8,764 nucleotides of DNA from Syntrophomonadaceae bacterium (GTDB taxonomy: Bacteria > Bacillota > Syntrophomonadia > Syntrophomonadales > Syntrophomonadaceae): assembly GCA_028698695.1 (NCBI GenBank), contig JAQVWB010000075.1, forward strand, positions 1 through 8,764, read 5' to 3'. Below the pieces are notes generated by a model. The model saw only the letters and a program-made list of their open reading frames with translations, ran no database searches and was not told the origin of the DNA. Shown one piece after another: positions 1 to 6,082 of this stretch (positions are counted from its first letter, which is position 1; the number at the start of each line of letters is the position of its first letter). Position numbers and translations under genes: made by a program.

Positions 1-1
1 A

Positions 2-106
2 GATACCCTTTGGAGCGAACTGCCCGAAAGCTATGATGACAGCCTTCTGAATGAATACCGCAGGAAGATTTATGAATTTGTCTACTCTACTTATCCAGCA
101 GCGTAA
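2..106 (+). CDS. C-terminal fragment of an unidentified protein
   Basis: An open frame runs in from the left edge and stops at TAA 104-106, giving 34 residues that begin DTLWSELPESYDD and end in FVYSTYPAA. The reading looks genuine because it is rich in charged and aromatic residues, and because a strong rho-independent terminator on the same strand starts 16 bases after the stop. I cannot identify the family. The acidic, aromatic tail is faintly like the ends of some large restriction or helicase subunits, but that is only an impression. The start and most of the gene lie outside the window. Confidence 0.6.
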   Translation, partial: DTLWSELPESYDDSLLNEYRRKIYEFVYSTYPAA

Positions 107-121
107 TATAGCCATGACAAA

Positions 122-163
122 AGACCAGTCATGCAAACATTGTACATGGCTGGTCTCTTTTTT
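122..163 (+). terminator. Rho-independent terminator after the left-edge gene
   Basis: A 12-bp stem pairs 122-133 (AGACCAGTCATG) with 145-156 (CATGGCTGGTCT), with one G-T wobble, around an 11-base loop. It is followed by CTTTTTT at 157-163. This ends the rightward gene that stops at 106. On the other strand the same stem is followed by only four T residues, so it may also weakly stop leftward transcripts from the DUF1189 gene, whose stop lies about 95 bases away. Confidence 0.88.
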
Positions 164-222
164 GCCTCCGCTTGAAGAGAGTCGGTCAAAAATATACTTG
201 TTTTCGTTAATCCCTAAGTTGA

Positions 223-245
223 ACTCCCTTTAGGAGTGCTTTTAT
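223..245 (+). terminator. Weak hairpin with short T run
   Basis: A 5-bp stem, ACTCC (223-227) with GGAGT (233-237) and a 5-base loop, is followed by GCTTTTATT on the + strand. It could be a backup terminator for rightward transcription. The stem is short, so this may be chance. On the minus strand no T run follows it. Confidence 0.25.
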
Positions 246-251
246 TACTAC

Positions 252-1019
252 TTATTCTGTTGGTTCCAAAATTTTCATGGCTCTTATCGCCAGCCACATA
301 TATATAATAAATACACCATAATAAATTAAACCGCTAAACGGCATACCCGGATAGACCAGAGATTTGCAGGCCTGAAATATTATCGGAGCAGTCAGAGCAT
401 GGGCACTTAAACGCAGTGCCTGTTCATAAGTCAAACTGTACCTCTGCATACTGCCCAGCAACAAACCCAATAAACCCAGTATTACTACTGCCAGTAATTT
501 GCTCAGTATCATGGTAATTAATCCCCCGATCAACAGGACGATCCAAAAAGCTTTTAACCAGGGTATCCATTGCATAACATCCGTTTTATCAAAACTAAAC
601 TCCTTCAACTGGTCATAGTTTAAAGTTTCAGTTTTATAAGGATTTTCTTTGTTAACCAGTTCATGACGACTTACAAAAACCCCGGATTCGTAATCCTGAA
701 GAATATCAGCATCCGTTTTCCCGGTGGTATCTATGATTATGACCTGTTCAGATTCAGCATCAATTACAATCGGCATATCAGCAAATACTTCCAGTTCCCC
801 GTCCGCAAATTTAAAGTCGGGGACTTCCTTTTCGGCAGCAACTATCAGGCTGTCAATTCCCTGGTTATATGAATATGATATTTGCAGCAATACCGGTGTA
901 CCAAATAAAAGCACCAATAATATCAGATAAAGCATACATTTTCCGGTGGTCTTCTGAATCAATTCCGGATAAGCACCCGGATCGGAAATACTGGCCCATA
1001 CACTGACAAAAAACCCCAT
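252..1019 (-). CDS. DUF1189-like multi-pass membrane protein
   Basis: A 255-residue membrane protein that I place in the DUF1189 family of Firmicutes; the function of the family is unknown. One hydrophobic segment lies near residues 29-47. It is followed by a long polar, probably extracytoplasmic domain of about 100 residues rich in acidic residues and beta-type sequence. Further membrane segments follow at about residues 156-187 (two, closely spaced), 208-222 and 230-246. This layout, a single N-terminal helix, an outside domain and a C-terminal helical bundle, is the family pattern. The ATG at 1017-1019 has a good ribosome site, AGGAGAGG, about 8 bases upstream. It is the last gene of the leftward polymerase cluster, 84 bp after the 86-codon gene with no terminator visible between them, so co-transcription is likely. 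It shows no sign of truncation. Confidence 0.75.
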   Translation of the reverse strand: MGFFVSVWASISDPGAYPELIQKTTGKCMLYLILLVLLFGTPVLLQISYSYNQGIDSLIVAAEKEVPDFKFADGELEVFADMPIVIDAESEQVIIIDTTGKTDADILQDYESGVFVSRHELVNKENPYKTETLNYDQLKEFSFDKTDVMQWIPWLKAFWIVLLIGGLITMILSKLLAVVILGLLGLLLGSMQRYSLTYEQALRLSAHALTAPIIFQACKSLVYPGMPFSGLIYYGVFIIYMWLAIRAMKILEPTE

Positions 1020-1103
1020 CTGTTATCCTCTCCTCATCAAATTGATAAGCTCGGTCTCCTCTCATTTTTCCCTGATTACTCTTCCCCTTATCTTCAGTTA
1101 ATT

Positions 1104-1364
1104 TTACTTTTTCTCCATAAACCAGCGGTCTTCCTCCAAAAACAAATAAACTTCCCGATTTTCTACCCTGCAGGTATAACGAATACCGGACCCACCGGCT
1201 TTTAGACTGGCGGCTCGGCGAATATCAGTTACCCTGCTTATTTCGTACTCCTGCCCATCCTCCCAGATAAACGAAACCGGTTTGAATCCGCCATCAGAAT
1301 GGAAAACTGCTTTTACACTTACATATACTTTATGAGGATGGCAATAGTTTTTTTCCTCCATCAT
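1104..1364 (-). CDS. Small protein translationally coupled to the Y-family polymerase
   Basis: An 86-residue soluble protein with no signal peptide or membrane segment. It begins MMEEKNYCHPHK. The middle contains FKPVSFIWEDGQEYEI, then RRAASLKAGGSGIRY, and the end has EVYLFLEEDRWFMEKK. The pattern of short beta strands ending in a VYxLxxDxRW-like motif resembles small proteins found next to Y-family polymerase genes in Firmicutes and, more distantly, the DUF6504 proteins beside imuB/dnaE2 in Actinobacteria. That link rests on my recollection of the motif. The start ATG overlaps the polymerase stop as ATGA (1361-1364), and its ribosome site AGGAAGGAAG lies inside the polymerase 3' end, so translation is probably coupled. 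A role as a polymerase accessory factor is an inference from position only. Confidence 0.72.
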   Translation of the reverse strand: MMEEKNYCHPHKVYVSVKAVFHSDGGFKPVSFIWEDGQEYEISRVTDIRRAASLKAGGSGIRYTCRVENREVYLFLEEDRWFMEKK

Positions 1365-2623
1365 GGTAATCTTCCTTCCTTAAAAAATGCTACCGGATGA
1401 ATAACATGCTCTTCTTTGGGGTTTATAGCACCCAAATCATTATCCTTTAATAAAACTGCCCGTTGGATGGAGAAATGTCCAAAACGATAACGCAATACAT
1501 CAACCGTAGCCTCAATTTTATCCTGTTTCATGCGCCGGGCCTCATTTTCAAACAGGGAAAGCTGCTCCTGACTGTCGGCAGCAATCAGGTCGCACCCCCG
1601 TACTCCCACGCTGCGGATAGGATTTGCCCAGGAATAATTAGCCCGAAAAAGTTCCATGGCTTTTTCGGCCAGGTCACTGGATATATAAGTAGGTTTTGAA
1701 AATTTACCCTGGGCGCCAAAGCTGGATAAATCCTTATCCCGAACCTGAATTTGTACTGTGCGACATTTGAAGCCATGTTCCCGCATACGGGCAGCCACAC
1801 TTTCGCTCAATACATAAAATATCATTTGTACATCTTCATCGCTCTCCAGGTCACGGGGGGTAGTAATACTGTTTCCCACACTTTTTATCAGGGATTCCTC
1901 TCCCTGACGCACTACTGCTGAGCTGTCAAAGCCATTGGCAAAAGACCATAATACCTCGCCCCATTTTCCCAGAAATGAACGCAGATACCCGGGATCATTG
2001 CCGGCAATATCCCCAATACTACTGATACCGCGCCGAGCCAGTTTATGTTTGGTAGCCCGGCCCACATAAAGCAAATCGCCAGCCGGCAAAGGCCATACCA
2101 CCTGTTTGAAATTGTCACGGGTAATAACCGTGGTAGCATCAGGTTTTTTCATATCACTGCCCAACTTGGCAAATATCTTGTTGTAACTGACCCCTACTGA
2201 TGCAGTTATGCCCAATTCAGATTTGATTCGTTCCCTGATTTCATCGGCTATACGGATACCATCACCGAAAATATGAGTACTCCCGGACACATCCAACCAG
2301 GCTTCGTCCAAGCCAAATGGTTCTACCTGATCAGTATAGCTGCTGTAAATATTCCGGGCCAGACGGCCAAAGCGCAGATAAAGAGGATAATTTGGGGGGA
2401 CCACCACCAGTTGCGGACATTTTTGCCGGGCTTGCCAGATTACTTCCCCGGTTTTAATACCGGTGGCTTTGGCCGGATAATTCTTAGCCAGTACAATACC
2501 ATGCCGGGCTGCCGGATCACCGCAGACTGCTACCGGCTTGTTGCGTATTTCAGGCCGATGGAGGCATTCAACCGAAGCATAAAAGTTATTAATATCCGCA
2601 TGCAGTATAACTCTCTCCCCCAT
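1361..2623 (-). CDS. dinB: Y-family translesion DNA polymerase (DinB/UvrX-like)
   Basis: Error-prone polymerase that copies past damaged template bases. I prefer the ATG at 2623 (420 residues) because AAGGGGGAGG lies 9 bases before it. The in-frame ATG at 2647 has no ribosome site and lies in the promoter/LexA-box region. The N-terminal palm shows HADINNFYASVE, with the first catalytic Asp and a Tyr in the steric-gate position, and later GLDEAWLDVS, with the catalytic Asp-Glu pair. SVGVSYNKIFAKLGSDMKKP is the conserved palm motif before the thumb helix-hairpin-helix (RRGISSIGDIA). The little-finger domain follows. A beta-clamp motif QLSLF lies near residues 354-358, followed by about 60 more residues including LRYRFG and SIQRA. 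This tail resembles the YqjW/UvrX branch of Firmicute Y-family enzymes more than classical Pol IV, which makes the symbol dinB approximate. It is the first gene of its operon. Confidence 0.92.
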   Translation of the reverse strand: MGERVILHADINNFYASVECLHRPEIRNKPVAVCGDPAARHGIVLAKNYPAKATGIKTGEVIWQARQKCPQLVVVPPNYPLYLRFGRLARNIYSSYTDQVEPFGLDEAWLDVSGSTHIFGDGIRIADEIRERIKSELGITASVGVSYNKIFAKLGSDMKKPDATTVITRDNFKQVVWPLPAGDLLYVGRATKHKLARRGISSIGDIAGNDPGYLRSFLGKWGEVLWSFANGFDSSAVVRQGEESLIKSVGNSITTPRDLESDEDVQMIFYVLSESVAARMREHGFKCRTVQIQVRDKDLSSFGAQGKFSKPTYISSDLAEKAMELFRANYSWANPIRSVGVRGCDLIAADSQEQLSLFENEARRMKQDKIEATVDVLRYRFGHFSIQRAVLLKDNDLGAINPKEEHVIHPVAFFKEGRLP

Positions 2624-2640
2624 CTCCAGACCTCCCCCTT

Positions 2641-2654
2641 CGAACATTTGTTCT
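2641..2654 (-). promoter_or_regulatory. LexA (DinR) operator of the polymerase operon
   Basis: On the minus strand the site reads AGAACAAATGTTCG, matching the Bacillus-type LexA consensus CGAACRNRYGTTYC at 12 of 14 positions. Both GAAC and GTTC arms are perfect and the central RNRY is satisfied. It overlaps the end of the candidate -10 element and the expected transcription start, where LexA would block RNA polymerase. This predicts induction of the polymerase and its downstream genes by DNA damage. Confidence 0.82.
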
Positions 2655-2686
2655 ATTATAATAAACAGGTTTATGCTTCAAGTCAA
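2655..2686 (-). promoter_or_regulatory. Candidate sigma-A promoter of the polymerase operon
   Basis: On the minus strand a -35 element TTGACT (2681-2686) is followed after 17 bases by TATTAT (2658-2663), which runs into TATAAT at 2655-2660. The likely transcription start falls at about 2648-2651, inside the LexA box. A transcript starting there would barely include the ATG at 2647, which supports translation from 2623. Confidence 0.6.
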
Positions 2687-2814
2687 TAGAACCGGGGAGT
2701 TAGCGAAAATTATTCATTGTTATTTTTACTATATTAGAATACTTTTCCAAAATTACTGCCAGCATGTTATCATTAAATCAGATAAGATTAAATCTTCCGA
2801 AGGGGGGTCTTATA

Positions 2815-3111
2815 ATGGCAGAAATAGTTGATCTGGAATTACGTTACACAGTTAAGGTGGATTATATCGGTGATATTAAAGAAGGAAAACCCGACGGCCA
2901 AGGCAAGGCTATATTCCGTAATGGCGGCATGTATGAAGGTGACTGGGTTAACGGCAAACAGGAGGGCTATGGAAAAGAATACTATCCTGACGGCACCCTG
3001 CGTTATGAAGGTGAATACCTCAATGGTTTGAGGCATGGCGAGGGTACTGTTTATTATAAGGATGGCAGCAAAGGCCACAGTGGAAAATGGAAACATAATG
3101 AACCCGTATAG
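2815..3111 (+). CDS. Small MORN-repeat protein
   Basis: A 98-residue soluble protein built almost entirely of MORN repeats. The ATG at 2815 is preceded by AAGGGGGG 7 bases upstream, a far better start than the in-frame ATG at 2764. After a short leader (MAEIVDLELRYTVKVD) come three successive units of about 23 residues with the pattern YxGxxxxGxxxGxGxxxxxxGxx. They begin at YIGDIKEGKPDGQG, YEGDWVNGKQEGYG and YEGEYLNGLRHGEG. A final partial unit is GHSGKWKHNEPV. MORN repeats form open beta sheets used in protein or lipid contacts, but bacterial members rarely have a known role. There is no signal peptide or membrane segment. The gene stands alone, divergent from the polymerase operon and closed by its own terminator, so its context gives little clue to function. 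Confidence 0.8.
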   Translation: MAEIVDLELRYTVKVDYIGDIKEGKPDGQGKAIFRNGGMYEGDWVNGKQEGYGKEYYPDGTLRYEGEYLNGLRHGEGTVYYKDGSKGHSGKWKHNEPV

Positions 3112-3123
3112 GTTTAATCATCG

Positions 3124-3152
3124 AGAGTCAGGGAAATCCCTGACTCTTTTTT
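3124..3152 (+). terminator. Rho-independent terminator of the MORN gene
   Basis: A 10-bp perfect stem pairs 3124-3133 (AGAGTCAGGG) with 3138-3147 (CCCTGACTCT), with loop AAAT. A run of six T residues occupies 3147-3152. It lies 12 bases after the MORN stop. On the minus strand no T run follows the stem, so it is not a terminator for the convergent regulator gene. Confidence 0.93.
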
Positions 3153-3238
3153 GTGTATAATTGTTGCGCTGTAAAAACTTCATTTTTAATACTTAACTAT
3201 GCAAAGCCGTCAATTGAATATATGGCAAAACATCCCGT

Positions 3239-5248
3239 TTAAAGCTCTATCTCATATCTCTTCATTTTGCGGTAGAGCGTATTACGGGAAACATCCATTT
3301 CCTGCGCGATTCGGCTGATGTTGCCGCCATATTTGTCCAGCAGCATTATAATTTCCTGCTTTTCCAACCGGGCCCGGTCCTGTTTTTGCCGTTCACGCTG
3401 TTCGCTTACACTTACCCCGGAACTGGGAAGCAGTACAGATTCATTATTTTTAGAATTACCTTGTTGCAGGATTTCATTGGGCAGGTGCCGTATGGTGATT
3501 TCCTGTCCATTACTGATATTAATCATTCTTTCTACTACATTCTGCAGTTCACGCACATTGCCCGGCCAGTCATAGCGACACAAATAATCCAGTACAGCCG
3601 GTTCAACCCGCGGCATCGGCATCTCCATTTTTTCACTGGTCTGCTCCAAGAAGTAGTTAAATTGCAGGGGTATGTCCTCCCGCCGTTCGCGTAAAGAAGG
3701 CAGTTTAATTTTGATAACATTCAACCGATAATAGAGGTCCTGACGAAAATTACCCTTTTCCACCTCAGCCTTTAAATCTTTGTTGGTAGCACAAATAATA
3801 CGTACATCAACGGGAATTACTTTATCATCACCAATACGGCTGATTTCTTTTTCCTGTACGGCCCGTAGCAGGGATACCTGTTTACCCAACGGCATCTCCC
3901 CTATTTCATCCAAAAACAGGGTTCCCCCGGAGGCCAGTTCAAACTTGCCGGTTCTGCCTCCTCGCCGGGCCCCGGTAAAAGCACCATCTACATAGCCAAA
4001 TAGTTCACTACCCAGCAGTTCACGGGGAATAGCTCCACAGTTAAGAGCTACAAAAGGCCCATGCTTACGAGAGCTGGCATTGTGAATGGCCTGGGCAAAA
4101 AGTTCTTTGCCAGTGCCACTTTCTCCCTGCAGCAGGATGTTGCTGCGTTTATCAGCCGCCAGAGTTGCCGTCTGTACAGCCTCCAGCAATTTATGATTCT
4201 GACCGATTATATCCTGAAATGTAAAACTGGCATGGGCTCCGCTCAGGCGGTTAACCAGATTGCTGATCTTTTTCAGGGGACTAAAAATAAGAACTGAGCC
4301 ATTTACACGGGCGCTTTCGTCCCAGATAGGCTTACAGGAAGCAATACAGTTAATTGTTCCACCGGCCCCCTGTAGATGCGTTTCTACATCATTCCATTCC
4401 TTCCCCTTCTGCAATGGCTCCTGAATCTTAATATACTCGGGGAAAAATGTTTCGCAATGCTTGCCTTCTATATCCCGACTGCCCCGGCCTAATAACTGCT
4501 CCGCCACCGGGTTTATTTGTACAATACGCCCATCATTTCCTAAAACCATAACCCCATCGGACATGCTCATGAAAACATTTCGCATGCGTTCATTGATGAC
4601 ATTCAACTCCAGATTGCGGGCATGCACGCGCATTTGAAACATAATGGCTGCTACTGCTGATACTACCATCCCTAAAGTATGTTGATGAGTATCCCGACAA
4701 GGACCGGATACATTAAGAACTCCAATCATTTGCTCCTGCTCATTAAAAATAGGTGCTGCCGAACAGGTCCAGGAATGATGCAACTGACAATAATGTTCAT
4801 AACTGGTTATCTGCAAGGGAATTTTTTCCTGCAATACGGTACCAATTGCGTTAGTACCTACCTCTTGCTCGGTCCAGGCTGCTCCTTTAATAAAGTTTAT
4901 CTGCCGGGCACTTCTTATAATATCCTGATCGCCCAGTACTTCTAAAATAAATCCCCGTTCGTCGGTCAACATAACCAGGAAACCGGAACCGGCAACATAG
5001 CGATTCAAATCTTTCATTAGTGGTAAAGCAATATTAATAAGTTCCGCACGTTGTTTAAGCAATTGCTGCAATTCTTTTTTATCTAATATTAAATGGCTCC
5101 TGCCATCACAAGGATCAACCCCGCTGGCATAACAACGTTTCCAGGAGGCAGCTACCACTGGATTTATATTATCGGCTGCCAGTTCCCCACTTTCAATAAA
5201 CTGCTCCCATAAATGCAGGGTATTGTCTGATTGCAATATCTTGCCCAC
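3239..5248 (-). CDS. Sigma-54-dependent activator, GAF-PAS-AAA+-Fis (AcoR type)
   Basis: A 669-residue enhancer-binding protein that would remodel sigma-54 RNA polymerase. The start is GTG (5246-5248), with AAAGGA about 10 bases upstream. The N-terminal helix contains the AcoR-family motif VVAASWKRC (31-39). A GAF sensor follows at about 75-210, with WTEQEVGTNAIGT at 125-137. A PAS-like domain spans about 220-325. The AAA+ domain covers about 345-575, with Walker A GESGTGKE (375-382), an intact GAFTGA sigma-54 loop (422-427), Walker B TLFLDEIG (443-450) and FRQDLYYRLN (501-510). A Fis-type helix-turn-helix ends the protein (GGNISRIAQEMDVSRNTLYR). There is no receiver domain, so activation is probably by a ligand of the GAF or PAS domain rather than phosphorylation. 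It lies 93 bp downstream of the redox operon on the same strand, suggesting it controls that operon. The sensed molecule, perhaps an aldehyde or related metabolite, is inference. Confidence 0.9.
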   Translation of the reverse strand: MGKILQSDNTLHLWEQFIESGELAADNINPVVAASWKRCYASGVDPCDGRSHLILDKKELQQLLKQRAELINIALPLMKDLNRYVAGSGFLVMLTDERGFILEVLGDQDIIRSARQINFIKGAAWTEQEVGTNAIGTVLQEKIPLQITSYEHYCQLHHSWTCSAAPIFNEQEQMIGVLNVSGPCRDTHQHTLGMVVSAVAAIMFQMRVHARNLELNVINERMRNVFMSMSDGVMVLGNDGRIVQINPVAEQLLGRGSRDIEGKHCETFFPEYIKIQEPLQKGKEWNDVETHLQGAGGTINCIASCKPIWDESARVNGSVLIFSPLKKISNLVNRLSGAHASFTFQDIIGQNHKLLEAVQTATLAADKRSNILLQGESGTGKELFAQAIHNASSRKHGPFVALNCGAIPRELLGSELFGYVDGAFTGARRGGRTGKFELASGGTLFLDEIGEMPLGKQVSLLRAVQEKEISRIGDDKVIPVDVRIICATNKDLKAEVEKGNFRQDLYYRLNVIKIKLPSLRERREDIPLQFNYFLEQTSEKMEMPMPRVEPAVLDYLCRYDWPGNVRELQNVVERMINISNGQEITIRHLPNEILQQGNSKNNESVLLPSSGVSVSEQRERQKQDRARLEKQEIIMLLDKYGGNISRIAQEMDVSRNTLYRKMKRYEIEL

Positions 5249-5259
5249 TGGCCCTCATT

Positions 5260-5355
5260 CCTTTCAGCAATGGATTATCAGACCTAATCCTTTGCCTTAA
5301 GTGTAACACAACTGTCACACTATTTTAAATCTGGAAGCTTGCTATTGCTGAAAGG
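5260..5355 (-). repeat. 12-bp inverted repeat bracketing the regulator leader
   Basis: CCTTTCAGCAAT at 5260-5271 is the exact reverse complement of ATTGCTGAAAGG at 5344-5355, with 72 bases between. In a leftward transcript the first arm covers the last codons (FQQ-stop) of the Fe-S subunit gene and the second arm contains the AAAGG ribosome site of the regulator. Pairing would form a long-loop hairpin that hides that site, while ribosomes finishing the upstream gene would open it. The arms are seen directly; the switch is inference. Confidence 0.55.
5300..5321. promoter_or_regulatory. Candidate operator: paired TGTnACA sites
   Basis: Two copies of the self-palindromic heptamer TGTnACA, TGTAACA (5302-5308) and TGTCACA (5313-5319), have centres 11 bp apart, one helical turn. 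Outer bases extend the dyad to AGTGT...ACACT. This is the kind of symmetry expected of a dimeric regulator or a sigma-54 activator site. It lies between the redox operon and the activator gene. The protein that binds is unknown; autoregulation by the adjacent activator or a Crp/Fnr-family factor are both possible. Confidence 0.45.
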
Positions 5356-6082
5356 ATTTCATGTTAATAGCCAATGTTTTTTTACGGCAGGATTCACATA
5401 GTTGCTCCTGACCATATTCGCTGCGTTCCCAAAGATATTCGAGTTCTTCACGGGTAGCATAATGCTTGCCGCAGCGCTGACAGGCAACCAAATCAAAAGT
5501 CTTGTTCCAAATTCTTCGGGTCGAACCCTCTTCTTCCAGATTGATAGCCTGAGTCGGGCAAATCCGTGCACAGGCAGCACAACCTATGCAATCTTCGCTG
5601 GCTTCATCATAGGGAGTGCCAATTCGCTTATCAATCCCCCTAAACATGCTCCAAATAGCAGTCCTGCCCATTTCCTCACAGGCATGAATACAAAGCCCGC
5701 ATAAGATGCAATTAGGTGGTTCCACTTCTATTGCTGTCAGGCGAGGGGATGAATAAGTGCGGGCAAGCGCTTCCATCAAAGGATTATCCGGTGCCCGCCG
5801 TGCCAATAGCATTACGATTGTTCGCCGTAAGCGCTGTATTCGTTCAGATTCAGTAATAATCTCTACAGAACTCTTAATTGGATAGGTGCAGGCGGCTACC
5901 AGACGCATTTGTTCCTGACCTTCTTCCCGAAGTTCGACCATACACATACGACAGGCACCCTGTCCGCCAAAGGCTTGATGATAACAAAAGGTTGGGATAG
6001 GTACACCTTCCCGCCTGCACATTTCCAGAATGGTTTCTCCCTCCCGGGCTTCCCGTTCCTGTCCGTTTAGCATTATCTTCAT
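5342..6082 (-). CDS. HoxU/NuoG-N-like iron-sulfur subunit (electron relay)
   Basis: A 246-residue electron-transfer subunit. It starts at ATG 6082 with a perfect AGGAGG 9 bases upstream, and overlaps the preceding gene as ATGA. An N-terminal plant-type [2Fe-2S] domain uses C33, C44, C47 and C65. Two [4Fe-4S] motifs follow: C125/C128/C131/C135 and C165/C168/C171/C175. The Cys3His cluster region usual in NuoG and HydA is missing: the matching stretch reads LLARRAPDN, with no Cys between residues 65 and 125. A C-terminal module, C201xxC204 then C229xxC232, looks like a zinc ribbon or rubredoxin-type site and is not part of classic HoxU. There is no hydrogenase H-cluster domain and no molybdopterin domain, so this is a relay subunit. 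It probably carries electrons between the NuoF-like flavin subunit and a catalytic partner, most plausibly the AOR encoded upstream. Confidence 0.85.
   Translation of the reverse strand: MKIMLNGQEREAREGETILEMCRREGVPIPTFCYHQAFGGQGACRMCMVELREEGQEQMRLVAACTYPIKSSVEIITESERIQRLRRTIVMLLARRAPDNPLMEALARTYSSPRLTAIEVEPPNCILCGLCIHACEEMGRTAIWSMFRGIDKRIGTPYDEASEDCIGCAACARICPTQAINLEEEGSTRRIWNKTFDLVACQRCGKHYATREELEYLWERSEYGQEQLCESCRKKTLAINMKSFQQ

Noticed and set aside
51..233. 60-codon rightward frame near the left edge
   Set aside because: It runs through the strong terminator at 122-163 and has no family likeness. The real frame here is the one ending at 106.
2624..2647. Polymerase start at ATG 2647
   Set aside because: It sits in the LexA box, has no ribosome site and would be nearly leaderless. 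The eight extra residues would encode the GGGGGAGG of the ATG at 2623.
2764..2814. MORN protein start at ATG 2764
   Set aside because: No ribosome site precedes it, and the extra residues cover the strong AAGGGGGG of the ATG at 2815.
5300..5321. Rex or classical CRP operator
   Set aside because: The dyad does not match TTGTTAA-type Rex sites, and the spacing differs from TGTGA-N6-TCACA, so I leave the binding protein open.
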